Below, in pieces: positions 44,080-54,072 of a stretch of DNA of 64,000 nt (within the stretch, counting starts at the first letter, position 1; every line of letters begins with the position of its first letter). The translations under genes and the position numbers were made by a program. Source of the stretch: W11650 sp963545585 (lineage in GTDB: Bacteria > Bacillota > Clostridia > Lachnospirales > Vallitaleaceae). The DNA lies in the NCBI GenBank assembly GCA_963545585.1, contig CAUUKX010000001.1, positions 1 through 64,000 on the forward strand, in the 5' to 3' direction. The notes beneath the pieces are model-generated. The model was not told the origin of the DNA, ran no database searches, and saw nothing but the letters and a program-made list of their open reading frames with translations.

Positions 44080-45714
44080 CTATTCTAAATATGTTATTTT
44101 AATAGATGTTACTCCTAACCAACGAAAAACGTGTAATTTATCGACTTGGATTTCATTATCATAATTTAATGACATAACAATTGCGCTTATTGTCCCTGCC
44201 TCACTTCTAGGAACACAATAAGCCTGATGTTGATTATTTGACACCCCATAACCATTAATCAAGCGCCCAATCGTTTCTCGCCAATCGCCTCCAAAAAAGA
44301 TAGATTCCACAGCCCTTTCTGAATTATTACTATTTCTTATCAATTCTAAAGCAACTAATCGCATTGGTTTCGGTGGTGTAAATACTAAGCGAGTACAGTA
44401 TTTCCCATCTGAACTTTCGAACCCCGATTTTCCATATTCTACCCTAAAATATTGCGGTGGAGATGTATTTTCCTCAAATCGTTCAATGCGAACAGTCTTT
44501 AACTTCTGCACAATTTTCCCAATATTCCCCGCCATCTCCTGCCAACTTGCCGTGGTGCTGGTCGGTACACCTTTGCCAGTAATGGCGTTGGCAATCGTGA
44601 TTTTTCCATTACTGGCTGATGTAAAAGCCTGTTCTGCTCGGCTATACGCTTTATTTGCCCTGACATATGCTTCGTTTGCCCTACTATGAGCGGTATCCGA
44701 TTTATTTACTCCTTGCCTCGCAATTATTTCAGCGGTCTGCACGTCAGCAGATGTTGCAAAATACGTGCTATCATGCCCATCTAACTTATCGCTGTCAGCG
44801 GCTTTGTCGTTTTTACCCAACTTATTCTCATTGAGCCATTTCCCCTGTGCGGCGGATAAGGCTCTTTCTGTACTGCTATCGATTAAGTCATTCGTAACTT
44901 CTATCGGAGTAGTTAAAATCCGAATCGCTACTTTCTTTGCTTCTACAAACGTAGCCAGATAATACGCAGGTTCTTTAAAGTGAGCATCCCGCAGTCCCTC
45001 ATTTTGCCCACGCAAGTTGACAACGTCAATCTGATAACCGCTATAATGCACACAGTTGTTCAAAGATTTGTACAACGTAAAGTCTAACGATTCGCTGATA
45101 GTGCCGTTCTTATCTCCCTTAGATCCGAATAGGTAGTCCTGCCCGACCTTACCGGTGTTATTGAGTAAGGTATTAATAAAGGCCTCGTCCGTTGTTGAAA
45201 TTTGGTCAATCTTGGTTTTGATTTTATCTTCCAGTGCAGTAATTTTAGTTGCCAAATTGCCAGCTACATCACCGGATAATGTCGCTTTGATTTCCTTAAA
45301 CCATAACTCAAATACCGCCTTTTGCTGGTTCTCGTAAATCTCCATTCGAGCAACACTTTGATTTTTTAAGTCTTTGATAAACTGCTCAAACGTATCCCTG
45401 TCCATTTTAGCAGCTTGCTTTAATTCCTCCAGCGTTGCTTGACCGGACGCTAAGAAGCGCTCTTTTTGACTCCTGAAAAATTCCTGAAACTCACTATATA
45501 AATCCGTTCCATTTTCCAGCCTCGTCATAATATAATTAAGCGCTTCATTCATTTGGTTTGCATCTTTTGCCCCAAAGAACGATTTTTCCTTATCGGTATA
45601 GGCCGTAACATCCTGAAAAGAAAGCGTGCCATCGTTATTATCAATCTGAGTATATTTTTTCAGTCCGCTCCACGCCATATCTTTATAGTCTGTTTTTAAA
45701 GCTTTCCAAGCCAT
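44080..45714 (-). CDS. Phage tail fibre protein
   Basis: 544 aa. The N-terminal 130 residues resemble a baseplate-attachment region, followed by coiled-coil helices, a domain with the motif DSDKLDGHDSTYFA (common in siphovirus fibres of Bacillota), helical heptad stretches, and a C-terminal segment with NAITGKGVPTSTTASW. It should bind the host surface. It is flanked by a small structural gene and the small lysis-side genes. Confidence 0.78.
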   Translation of the reverse strand: MAWKALKTDYKDMAWSGLKKYTQIDNNDGTLSFQDVTAYTDKEKSFFGAKDANQMNEALNYIMTRLENGTDLYSEFQEFFRSQKERFLASGQATLEELKQAAKMDRDTFEQFIKDLKNQSVARMEIYENQQKAVFELWFKEIKATLSGDVAGNLATKITALEDKIKTKIDQISTTDEAFINTLLNNTGKVGQDYLFGSKGDKNGTISESLDFTLYKSLNNCVHYSGYQIDVVNLRGQNEGLRDAHFKEPAYYLATFVEAKKVAIRILTTPIEVTNDLIDSSTERALSAAQGKWLNENKLGKNDKAADSDKLDGHDSTYFATSADVQTAEIIARQGVNKSDTAHSRANEAYVRANKAYSRAEQAFTSASNGKITIANAITGKGVPTSTTASWQEMAGNIGKIVQKLKTVRIERFEENTSPPQYFRVEYGKSGFESSDGKYCTRLVFTPPKPMRLVALELIRNSNNSERAVESIFFGGDWRETIGRLINGYGVSNNQHQAYCVPRSEAGTISAIVMSLNYDNEIQVDKLHVFRWLGVTSIKITYLE

Positions 45715-46113
45715 TTATAACCCTCCTCTCATCCCGAAGTGAAATGCCAAGTTTCTTCGCCCATTACTCTGGTTTGTCAGTTTTTCATATAGAGTAAAGA
45801 TGGCGCTTTCCAGCCGGTTTAATTCTTCGTATGTCATCGTATTTCCGTTATCATGATAAAGCGGTATCTCGCCGTAGAAAATGCGGTGCGTTTTTTGATT
45901 TATCACCGCAAGAGTACTCGCTAACTGGTTAATCTCATCGGCATAAAAATAATCCCGATAGGTCTTATCCTCTCCAGAGGAGTCGATTGCAAACTCGTTA
46001 TACATTTGGATTGCCAGTTCGTGCAAATATATTAGATTATTTTTGATTCGATTAAAATCGGCGGCATTGAAATAATCCTCGCCTTTCCAATCTATTTTTG
46101 GCCGCACCCACAT
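45715..46113 (-). CDS. Small phage structural protein
   Basis: 132 aa starting MWVRPKIDWKGEDYFNAADF, acidic and aromatic-rich, with no membrane segment. Conserved small proteins of this type lie between the baseplate hub and the fibre in siphoviruses, but I know no function. Its stop abuts the fibre start. Confidence 0.6.
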   Translation of the reverse strand: MWVRPKIDWKGEDYFNAADFNRIKNNLIYLHELAIQMYNEFAIDSSGEDKTYRDYFYADEINQLASTLAVINQKTHRIFYGEIPLYHDNGNTMTYEELNRLESAIFTLYEKLTNQSNGRRNLAFHFGMRGGL

Positions 46114-46114
46114 A

Positions 46115-48331
46115 TTAACCCCCTATCCGTCTGGCAACGACATTACCAGAAAACGACTGCTTAAACTTTATGCTGTGCCGGTAAATATTGACTTTCATGT
46201 CTTTGTGGAACTGGTTTTCCTGATACACCACATCATTTACATCCATTTCCGGGTTTCCTCTGGTATCGTATTCATATTCAATCCCAGCCGTATAATATTC
46301 TGCCAGCCAATCCGCTAACTCCTGCGCCATCGTCATGTCGCTGATTATCGGGTTCTTCCATTTGACCGTTTTCCCTCGCGGGTTCAGTACTTTCACCGCA
46401 TGCTTTTCGATAATCCGGTAGCGATAGCCTTGAATTTCCAGTTTATACTGCCCACTGACCTTATATTTGACCGTTACGTAATAGTTTCCCCAACCGATCA
46501 CATCCGCAAGCCCTGTCTGCTCGTTTAATTTAACAAAATAGCCATACGACGGGTCTTGGATATAAAACGTTTCCACTTTCCCAGCGACCACTTCCGTATC
46601 TTCGTGCACAAGGTTTTCTTCCTTATTGCTTTTCTGATAAATATAACAAGGGACAATCACCTCTTTAATTAATTCCTGTTTTATCGCTTTCGGAGAAGAA
46701 GTCATATCACCTCGCTCCATCGTAAAATCTGCCACATCGCTTAGACTAAAATGATTAATCGTAATCCGGTTATGAGGGATTGCTGTTTCGATAAATTCGA
46801 TGGTAATCTGGTTACAATCCTCGAAATCTCGCAGCACAATCATTGTCTGCTCTATTTCGTCACTTCCAACCGGAAATTCATTTGTGAGCGCCCCCTCGTT
46901 ATAACCACGAACAATGAACTTTTTCGGTAAGCTGTTACCAAACACCAGCTTAATTCCGTGATACCCTCTCACGCCATCCATTTTGAATATAACTACTGGA
47001 TTATTGGCAAATAAACCAGTATCGTCTGATATTTCCTTTGACACATAACCAGTTTCTAAATTAACATCCCCACTTCTCGGCAAAAAGAACATTTTTCCAT
47101 TAGGGCCGGTATAGTCCTGCGCTAACGAAGCGTATTCTGCTTTTTCCGTATCCTTTTTAATGTTCCCGGCTTTTGAGTAATGTGTTTCTCCATTCGTAGT
47201 AATCGTTACATCGGGAATGAAGTTTGATTTCATCTGAATTTCTCCAAACCGAGATTGCAGTAACACACATTTACAAGCGTTGGCGATAAGCTGCAATGCT
47301 TCTTTGTGAGTCACGCGAGGAATCGGATTATGAGAATATAGTTTCTTTAATCTGGGGTCGATATAATATTTCTTTACCCCGGCATCCATCAGAATTTCCT
47401 GTGCTAACGTGTAATAATCTTTCCCGCCCTCACTATATAGTCCCTTTCTGTACTCTGAGTCCATATTTCGAAATATATCCTGACAAGAAATGGTAACGCT
47501 GCTGTCATCGCTCTCCCATGAGGAGCAAAGCAAATGCCCCCCTTGAATCCATTCGACTTCATCTGACCCCGGAAGTTGATAACCGTACATAATATCCATT
47601 TCTTGCCCGGTTTCTAAATAGTTAATCGCCGAGTTTGGATTATCAATGTCAAAGTAATGGTCATAATTTTTAAGTTGTACCGAAAAATCAATCTGCGGGA
47701 TATTCGCACCAATCGGGGAAACATAGCTGTCTAATGAGGAATCTAACACGGAATCATTTGAATAAACTAAACCATATCCGAATTTAATCGCATAAATTCG
47801 AACCCGGTTGTGCAGATGTTTCATCTTATAAAATACAAACCGCACGGATGTTGTATTTTTGATTACTTCTTCTGTAACCCACTCCGACTGCGCATTACCA
47901 CGAACCGTAATCGTTTGACCGCTGCTTGCGATTACGTCAAAGTCAACCGGATAATTAGCCCCGAAGCGTACTGTCAGCCCCTTGAAATCCGTAGCAATCA
48001 TGTTCAGATTGATAAGCAGTTCGAAACTGCTTTCCGTCAAAAGATTTTTTGAAATTAGACCGGTATTATAGTACCCGCCGATAGTCTCCCTCGGCAAAAA
48101 GTACATAGAACCGTCCGCCTTTGTGAAGTTTTCTTCCATAGTGGCGTACGCAATATCGTTCTTTCGTTCCCGAAATAAATCCTGATTGGAATAGGATGAA
48201 AACTCCCCCGGCACAACCGTTGCTTTCGCCTGAGCTTCTTGATTAAAAAGCCCGAAAGAGAGCATAATAAACGCTCTCTCCCGGAGCGGAGATTTCATAC
48301 TCTGCTTATAAGTTTTAGAAACCCTTTGCAT
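46115..48331 (-). CDS. Minor tail protein (Tal/baseplate-hub type)
   Basis: 738 aa, third gene of the tail-tip region. The protein shows two related parts: MYFLPRE appears near residues 75 and 415, each followed by a similar beta-rich segment, which suggests an internal duplication. The middle region (YGYQLPGSDEVEWIQGGHLL) resembles baseplate-hub proteins of siphoviruses of Bacillota. It is between a small tail protein and the small structural gene. Confidence 0.7.
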   Translation of the reverse strand: MQRVSKTYKQSMKSPLRERAFIMLSFGLFNQEAQAKATVVPGEFSSYSNQDLFRERKNDIAYATMEENFTKADGSMYFLPRETIGGYYNTGLISKNLLTESSFELLINLNMIATDFKGLTVRFGANYPVDFDVIASSGQTITVRGNAQSEWVTEEVIKNTTSVRFVFYKMKHLHNRVRIYAIKFGYGLVYSNDSVLDSSLDSYVSPIGANIPQIDFSVQLKNYDHYFDIDNPNSAINYLETGQEMDIMYGYQLPGSDEVEWIQGGHLLCSSWESDDSSVTISCQDIFRNMDSEYRKGLYSEGGKDYYTLAQEILMDAGVKKYYIDPRLKKLYSHNPIPRVTHKEALQLIANACKCVLLQSRFGEIQMKSNFIPDVTITTNGETHYSKAGNIKKDTEKAEYASLAQDYTGPNGKMFFLPRSGDVNLETGYVSKEISDDTGLFANNPVVIFKMDGVRGYHGIKLVFGNSLPKKFIVRGYNEGALTNEFPVGSDEIEQTMIVLRDFEDCNQITIEFIETAIPHNRITINHFSLSDVADFTMERGDMTSSPKAIKQELIKEVIVPCYIYQKSNKEENLVHEDTEVVAGKVETFYIQDPSYGYFVKLNEQTGLADVIGWGNYYVTVKYKVSGQYKLEIQGYRYRIIEKHAVKVLNPRGKTVKWKNPIISDMTMAQELADWLAEYYTAGIEYEYDTRGNPEMDVNDVVYQENQFHKDMKVNIYRHSIKFKQSFSGNVVARRIGG

Positions 48332-48709
48332 TTATTTTCCCTCACCGATGTCAATCAGATTCACCTTGCAGTTCCGGTAATGGGTTGGTTTCCCATCATC
48401 GCCCAACCAATATGGCTCGCCTGTCCGGTCGCCGCAGTACATTTTCAGGGTCTTTCTGGCATTTGTAACCGGGTCAACAAACGTTACATTCACAAAGAAG
48501 CTCGTTAATAGGGATAAGATTTTCTCCCATTCCCCGGCAGTAAGCCACGGCCATTCCAGACCGTCAATCTTATACTGGTCTCTCCCAACCCTTTGTCCAA
48601 CCACTGCACCATTGGCATTTCTCCCAGCATCCACAACGGTCGTTACAACTACCGTTACTCCGCGTTTGGGAGAAGGCAGTTCGCAGCCATTTATTGCGAT
48701 ATAAGACAT
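48332..48709 (-). CDS. Small tail-tip protein
   Basis: 125 aa, MSYIAINGCELPSPKRGVTV start, Gly-rich beta character. It lies between tape measure and the hub-like protein, where the distal tail protein is normally found; it is shorter than a typical Dit, so the role is inferred only from position. The frame is intact. Confidence 0.6.
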   Translation of the reverse strand: MSYIAINGCELPSPKRGVTVVVTTVVDAGRNANGAVVGQRVGRDQYKIDGLEWPWLTAGEWEKILSLLTSFFVNVTFVDPVTNARKTLKMYCGDRTGEPYWLGDDGKPTHYRNCKVNLIDIGEGK

Positions 48710-48723
48710 TTCCTGCCGCCTCC

Positions 48724-51700
48724 TTATTCCACAAAAACGAACCCATCGGCGCGCCGTTGTGTTTCGACTGCTTCTGTAATAACACGGTTGCCAATCCGTA
48801 TCACGGTCTTCTCCTCTTTATCCGCTTGCCGTTTGGTATCGCTGGCAATTTCCTTTAGCGTAGGCTCGACATACTCCCGGTAAAACTCCAGCATAACCCT
48901 TGCCATCGATTCCTCATGCGCCTCTCGATAGGCATTTTGTGAGCCATCCGATACCGTCTGCACTATGGACTGGGCTGGAGCATACCCGCCCGCTTGCATA
49001 ATGGCAGCATTTAACACCTCGGTATTTACCATAACCGAACGGATAATCGCATTTGAGCCAGCGGTAATCTGACTATGAATCGCCCGCCAATATCCAGTAA
49101 ACTGTGCCATACCAGAGATAACAGCGCTACGCATTGCCAGTTTAATTTGTGACTGATTTAAGACCTCGGTTTGCCCGCCGATATGCCCGACCATTTCTGC
49201 CCCGGCTTCTCCAGCTAAAAAAAGAGAGCCGTGCATTCCGGCGTTTGCCGTGCCGTTTGCAAATTTAGGAATGGATTTCCAAAAACCGCTTTTTCCATTT
49301 CCGCTGATGTAACCACCCTCGGCAAACCGCTTGGAGCTACGCTTGGTACTGGGTTTTGCCGATGGTTTACCAACAAAGTCATCTATCGAATTCCAACCGT
49401 CCTTAAACAGAGAAACCCCAACCGATACCCGAGTGCCGACAAAATCACCAATTGAGCTCCAACCATCACGATATAACGAAATCCCGGCTGGTACTATATG
49501 ATCCCCAATCCAGCTTCTGATACTGTCCCAGCCAGACTTTATCAGGCAAATACCTTGCGGGAGAACCGGGATAACCCCAATCCAGTTTTTAACCGTTGTC
49601 CAACCCTTTTTTAATAGAGAAATGCTTTGCGACAAAACCGGAATAAAACCAATCCAGTTTTTTACAGTCGACCAACTTTGTTTTGCCAAAGAAATCGCCT
49701 GATCAAGTGTTGGAATATTCCCAATCCAGCTCCTTACCGTTTCCCAGCCGGACTTGACTAATCGAACCTTCTGCGGAAGTGCCGGAAGTGACCCTATCCA
49801 TTTCTCCACCGTCTCCCAACCAGATTTACCAAGGATAATTCCCTGCTTTATAGGGTTATCGGACACCGTCTTTTGAATGGGAGCGACCACGTTATCAAGT
49901 GCCCACCGGTTAATGTCTGCTAAGGGTGATTTCACGCCTTCCATTAATCCCTCCCCCATAAACCGGCCAACCTCGTCCCGAAAAACCCTCGACGGAGAAT
50001 GAATCCCCAGCGCATCTTTAAAACCGCCGACTAAACCGTCCGCAAAATTCATTACTGCGCCGACCCCAGCATTTAGTCCTTCGATAATGCCGTCTATCAT
50101 CGAGCGTCCTACTTCGACAAACCATTTCCCAATATCACAAATCGCATCTGGAATTGTCTTAGTAAAGAACGTTACAAACGAATCCAAGACTGTTCGGAAA
50201 AAGGACGGGATCGTTTCTAAGAAAAAAGACGGCATATCTCGCCCGAAGAAATTACCAAATGCCGCTTTCACCGTTTCCCAGACATTCGGAAGTGTTTTTG
50301 TAAAAAACTCTTTTATCGTCTGGCAGATGTTTTTAACAAAGGAAACCACACCGTAGGAAATATCATATCCTAATTGTTGCCAGTCAAAATCCCGAATCGG
50401 CTTAATCGCAGCCTCCCAACCTTCCCGAATCTTAGACGGAAGTATTTGGAAAAACTTTATAAAATCATGAATGAAATCAGGGAGCGTTTTTAAAAAGAAC
50501 ATCCCGACCGCAGTAACGACTTTCCCGATCCAGTCGCATATCGCATCCCAATTCTGATAGATGAGAATTCCCAGATTCGTTATTGCGCCAACGACAACGC
50601 CGACCAGTGCTCCAACCGCAATTCCAATCGGGCCACCCCATGCGCCCAGTGCTGCGCCAATCGCACCCGCTCCGACTCCAGTGAGTGTTGCGCCAAACTC
50701 GGTTAAAAACGCACTCAGCCAGTTAATTCCCTCTTTGATCGAACTGTAAATCCCGGTAACAAATATTGGAAGTCCCGCCACAACCGCCGCAATCCCGCCG
50801 GTAAATAAAGCTCCGGCAAGGGATGCGCCTAAACCGCCCTCAATCGCTGCTGCTGTAATTCCGGCTTTCGCTAATAACGGTGCCGCCGTTTTCCCGGCAA
50901 GCGCACCCGCAAGCGAAAACGCAATCGAACTCCCCACGGCTTCTCCTACATTTAAGCCATTTACTCCTTTGACGATGATATCTTTTAGCGCATCCCATTC
51001 TATGTTTGCCGCTGTCCATGCCACCACCAGAGAAACGGATATCAGTACCGGTTCGGTTAATTTTAATTTCTTTAACTGCCGAATCCACGCCAGTCCGTCC
51101 AAAAATCCCTTAGCAAACTGCCAAGCTAAAAAGCCTTTCCCGATTTCCCATGCCAGTTTCAGAATATTTCCTAACTTGGTATGAAAAAAGTCCGACCATG
51201 TTTTGATATCCTCGGTAATTCCCAGCCATTCTTTAAACTTTTTAACAATCTCGTCTACCTGTGTCGCAACCGCACCTTCTAAGAAGTTATACTCTGGCAG
51301 TTTGAAATCAAAATTACCGCCAAGGTTATCCGCAATCCCGCTGGCCGGATTTTCATTTTCTTTGGAGAGGATATTCAGCTCATCAATCCCCAAGATAGCA
51401 TTCTTTAGCTGTTTCGCCTTTTTCGCAGCATCGTCCATACCATCTGTCATACTCTCTACTGCCTTACGGCCGGACTTTAAACCGCTATAATCAATTTTAG
51501 GCAGTTGAAACCCAAAAAGATTTGCGACTTGCTCAGCTACCAACCGAATCACTTTGGCAAACGCAATCGCATAGGGTAATGCCTTTATCAGCGCCGGAAC
51601 AAAAATATTACCAAGTGCCCGCTTTGCTTGTGTAAGCTGCGCACTAAAGATTCGAAGCTGGTTTGCTGGAGCGTTTAACGTACGTGCCATATCGCCCTGC

Positions 51701-52854
51701 GCAACCGTTACTTGCGTCATAATGGTATAATAACGAAGCTGGGCTTTTTCCGCTTGTGTCATCGCGTTAAAACTTTTGGTAATCCCCAGCGATAAGGCTA
51801 CCGCTTTTAGCTTAGCTTGAGATAAGTCATAACCCAGCCGCCGAAGTGGTTCTAACTCGCCAGAAATACCGGAAGTTAATTTTTGCATAGAGTCTGCGAA
51901 CGAAATATTAAAAAAGGAAGATAAATCATAACCCAGCTGTGTTAAGTTCTCAGACATAATCGCTGCCCGGTCACTGACTACCCCAAAGCCCTCGGTAATC
52001 GTCATAAATACGCCTTGGTTTCGCATAAACTCTGCTGGGTCAATCCCCATAAGTTCCCCGACTTGCTCGGCGTATCGCTTCGCTTCTAAGGCATACCCAC
52101 CCATCGAAGCCGTAAATAAGTTCAAATCTTCGACGTATTTATTCGATTCGGTAATCCACGCCGCAATTTGACTTGCAATCCCCTGCACGGCACTTTTCGC
52201 AAGTGAAATCTTCGCCCATAGATTGAAATAGCTCCCGGCTGCCCGGCTATTTGCCCCAGAGAGGGTATTCGTTGCCTTGACCGTTTTGGTAATATTGGCC
52301 GGAAGTTTACCAAACGCTGCGGCTACCGTATTTAACTGCATAGATAACGGTCGAAGCGAAGCTGACAACTTATTTAGCTGGCTGGTGAACTTATCCCAAT
52401 GGATGCCACTCATCGTTTTTGCCAGATTAGGGAGTCGCTCTAACTGCGTAATCACCGACTTTAACCCAGCAGCTTTTCCCATGCCGGTTAATGGAGTAAG
52501 CGCAGTGCCTATCTTTTCGATATTAGAAAAATCTACCGCTGTCAGAGCAGTCGTTGCCGCACCGATGTTTTGTAGTTGCGTAGCGATAGATGAGGATATC
52601 GTTACTTTTCCAAGGCTTGCTAATTTACTAAGGCTTTCCGCCAGCCTGTCAATCTTGGAAAAGGATGCGCTATCCGTTTCTTTAAGCGCCATATCCATCT
52701 TGCGAAGCTGATTAACTGCGCCAGTTAGGCCTAACCCGCCTTTTACGGCTTCTTTTAACTTCAATAAAGAGGACATCAGCGCTTCGATTCCATCTGTTGC
52801 TGATGCGGAATTAGACTGAATTTGCACTTCGAGAGATTCTATCGTTACTGACAC
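48724..52854 (-). CDS. Phage tape measure protein
   Basis: 1376 aa; length sets the tail length. Features: N-terminal coiled-coil-rich part, a region with many hydrophobic helices (about 540-760) typical of tape measure proteins, a segment with the SPSRVFRDEVGRFMGEGLM motif, and about seven tandem repeats of 24 residues carrying a GW...WIG motif (see 49367-49830). Its ATG overlaps the end of the tail-chaperone reading frame by 10 nt. No lysozyme or peptidase domain is obvious. Confidence 0.93.
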   Translation of the reverse strand: MSVTIESLEVQIQSNSASATDGIEALMSSLLKLKEAVKGGLGLTGAVNQLRKMDMALKETDSASFSKIDRLAESLSKLASLGKVTISSSIATQLQNIGAATTALTAVDFSNIEKIGTALTPLTGMGKAAGLKSVITQLERLPNLAKTMSGIHWDKFTSQLNKLSASLRPLSMQLNTVAAAFGKLPANITKTVKATNTLSGANSRAAGSYFNLWAKISLAKSAVQGIASQIAAWITESNKYVEDLNLFTASMGGYALEAKRYAEQVGELMGIDPAEFMRNQGVFMTITEGFGVVSDRAAIMSENLTQLGYDLSSFFNISFADSMQKLTSGISGELEPLRRLGYDLSQAKLKAVALSLGITKSFNAMTQAEKAQLRYYTIMTQVTVAQGDMARTLNAPANQLRIFSAQLTQAKRALGNIFVPALIKALPYAIAFAKVIRLVAEQVANLFGFQLPKIDYSGLKSGRKAVESMTDGMDDAAKKAKQLKNAILGIDELNILSKENENPASGIADNLGGNFDFKLPEYNFLEGAVATQVDEIVKKFKEWLGITEDIKTWSDFFHTKLGNILKLAWEIGKGFLAWQFAKGFLDGLAWIRQLKKLKLTEPVLISVSLVVAWTAANIEWDALKDIIVKGVNGLNVGEAVGSSIAFSLAGALAGKTAAPLLAKAGITAAAIEGGLGASLAGALFTGGIAAVVAGLPIFVTGIYSSIKEGINWLSAFLTEFGATLTGVGAGAIGAALGAWGGPIGIAVGALVGVVVGAITNLGILIYQNWDAICDWIGKVVTAVGMFFLKTLPDFIHDFIKFFQILPSKIREGWEAAIKPIRDFDWQQLGYDISYGVVSFVKNICQTIKEFFTKTLPNVWETVKAAFGNFFGRDMPSFFLETIPSFFRTVLDSFVTFFTKTIPDAICDIGKWFVEVGRSMIDGIIEGLNAGVGAVMNFADGLVGGFKDALGIHSPSRVFRDEVGRFMGEGLMEGVKSPLADINRWALDNVVAPIQKTVSDNPIKQGIILGKSGWETVEKWIGSLPALPQKVRLVKSGWETVRSWIGNIPTLDQAISLAKQSWSTVKNWIGFIPVLSQSISLLKKGWTTVKNWIGVIPVLPQGICLIKSGWDSIRSWIGDHIVPAGISLYRDGWSSIGDFVGTRVSVGVSLFKDGWNSIDDFVGKPSAKPSTKRSSKRFAEGGYISGNGKSGFWKSIPKFANGTANAGMHGSLFLAGEAGAEMVGHIGGQTEVLNQSQIKLAMRSAVISGMAQFTGYWRAIHSQITAGSNAIIRSVMVNTEVLNAAIMQAGGYAPAQSIVQTVSDGSQNAYREAHEESMARVMLEFYREYVEPTLKEIASDTKRQADKEEKTVIRIGNRVITEAVETQRRADGFVFVE
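49367..49830. repeat. Seven tandem 24-residue repeats in the tape measure gene
   Basis: Seven units each contain a GWxTV/xSI...WIG or DFVG motif (SGWETVEKWIG, SGWETVRSWIG, QSWSTVKNWIG, KGWTTVKNWIG, SGWDSIRSWIG, DGWSSIGDFVG, DGWNSIDDFVG). The last two are diverged. In-frame units of this size could lengthen or shorten the tail by recombination. Confidence 0.75.
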
Positions 52855-53330
52855 GCTGTTTCCTCCTTTTTCTCAAATCGTTTGTTATTAGCTGCCATAA
52901 ACGCCTGCATATAGCGCAGCGCTTTTTCGTTGTTGTTTCGTTCTTTCTTTTTATTTTGCTCTTTTGCGGCTTTCTGGCTAATCGGATACGCTTCGCTTAA
53001 ATACGGCTCAGGTTTTGTGCCCTTTTCCGCAAAGGCTCTAAGAATCGGCGATACCCTAAGCATGGCGTCATAAATATACATTCCTTGCAGCCATGCGTCT
53101 TGGTTTTTCCTTTCCTGCCGAATCTCGTCCGCTCTCCGGTAATACTTGACCAAGGTACAATCCTCATTCCAGTATTGGTCGTACGTCATCCCGATAGCCA
53201 AATAATAGGGAAAGCTCTTATTAAATAAATCGGTATATGACAAAGGGGATGCGGGCGGGTTCGCTCCGCTCCCCTTTTCTTCGTTTTCATCGGACGACAG
53301 TCCGCTCGTTAGATTGTCGTCCAGCTTGCG
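52845..53330 (-). CDS. Tail assembly chaperone T part, reached by -1 frameshift
   Basis: The 132-codon frame 52845-53243 opens only with TTG, but in the same frame it is open upstream to 53330 and joins the chaperone G gene at the slip site G GGA AAC (53330-53336). The fusion is 102 + 161 = 263 aa: residues up to Asn102 of the G protein, then RKLDDNLTSGLSSDEN and on. This is the G/GT pair of siphoviruses, which chaperones tape measure and tail tube before tail assembly. The G protein alone is made without slipping. Confidence 0.82.
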   Translation of the reverse strand, partial: RKLDDNLTSGLSSDENEEKGSGANPPASPLSYTDLFNKSFPYYLAIGMTYDQYWNEDCTLVKYYRRADEIRQERKNQDAWLQGMYIYDAMLRVSPILRAFAEKGTKPEPYLSEAYPISQKAAKEQNKKKERNNNEKALRYMQAFMAANNKRFEKKEETACQ

Positions 53331-53336
53331 TTTCCC
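53292..53336 (-). promoter_or_regulatory. Programmed -1 ribosomal frameshift signal
   Basis: On the minus strand the zero-frame heptamer G GGA AAC (53330-53336) is followed by a 7-nt spacer and a perfect 8-bp stem (53315-53322 with 53292-53299, loop 15 nt, GGACGACA/TGTCGTCC). This is the X XXY YYZ layout. The zero-frame stop lies inside the loop at 53309-53311. A downstream GC-rich stretch could pair with the loop to make a pseudoknot. Confidence 0.85.
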
Positions 53337-53635
53337 TCAGATTCTTCCGGTTCGTCTACTAACGCCATAATCGGCTCATTGTACATCTCTGCCAAAGCGC
53401 TGATTAATTCCTTCCGGTTCGTCATCTTCTCGAAAATTTCACCAATGACTTCTTTTCGCTCATACCGGTGATGCGCTAAGAACGCTCCAGCAAAAAACAC
53501 CGGGATAGTAGAAGCCGGTTTCTGGTCGATATCTCCTGCAATAAAGCCGTTTCGCTCCATTTCTGATACTGTCTTTCTTGTAAACTCCAGCGTGTATTCT
53601 TTTCCTTTGTAACTAATTCGTAACTGCTTTGCCAT
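53309..53635 (-). CDS. Tail assembly chaperone, short form (G protein)
   Basis: 108 aa (DUF5055-like: MAKQLRISYKGKEYTLEFTR; ISALAEMYNEPIMAL). It lies directly before the overlapping chaperone T frame and tape measure, the standard tail-module position. The frame ends in TWTTI-like SWTTI*; ribosomes that slip at residues 101-102 continue as the GT fusion. Confidence 0.85.
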   Translation of the reverse strand: MAKQLRISYKGKEYTLEFTRKTVSEMERNGFIAGDIDQKPASTIPVFFAGAFLAHHRYERKEVIGEIFEKMTNRKELISALAEMYNEPIMALVDEPEESEGNASWTTI

Positions 53636-53646
53636 CTCTTACCTCC

Positions 53647-54069
53647 TTATGCTTCTTGCGTAATCGGTGTCGACGGTGCAATGGTAACGGTCATATTTAC
53701 CACTTCATTCACGCCGCCGCCTGCCGCAAATACCGACAACTGCCCTTTAAACTTAAACTTGCCCTGTACTCCAGTCGGATTAACGTTTTCTCCCGCCTCC
53801 GTTCCGCCAAACCAAACCGCATACTCTTCCTCTTTCCCGTCCAGCGCTTTCAAAGCCTTGTAACCATCCAGCGTGTAGTTTGTCTGAAACTCCAGCGCAT
53901 CCAAACTTTGAATCCCCGGAATATACGTCTGCATCTTGTCGGAGAGCGTCGTTGTTTCCAGCATTTCCGGTGTACCACCAAGGTCTGGAAAATCTTTGAT
54001 ATCAATCAGTTTTTGCCAGTCCGTTGCTGCTTTGTGCATTAAAAAAACTTTATAGGTACTAATCGCCAT
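53647..54069 (-). CDS. Major tail tube protein
   Basis: 140 aa, beta-rich with the segment GYKALKALDGKEEEYAVWFGGTE and an Ig-like end (KGQLSVFAAGGGVNEVVNMTVTIAP). Size and position before the G chaperone fit the siphovirus tail tube protein. Good AGGAGG site. No Ig-like add-on domain. Confidence 0.85.
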   Translation of the reverse strand: MAISTYKVFLMHKAATDWQKLIDIKDFPDLGGTPEMLETTTLSDKMQTYIPGIQSLDALEFQTNYTLDGYKALKALDGKEEEYAVWFGGTEAGENVNPTGVQGKFKFKGQLSVFAAGGGVNEVVNMTVTIAPSTPITQEA

Positions 54070-54072
54070 AGT

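Noticed and set aside
52845..53243. Independent gene starting at the TTG at 53243
   Set aside because: The frame is open upstream to the slip site and no ribosome binding site precedes the TTG; a -1 frameshift explains it better.
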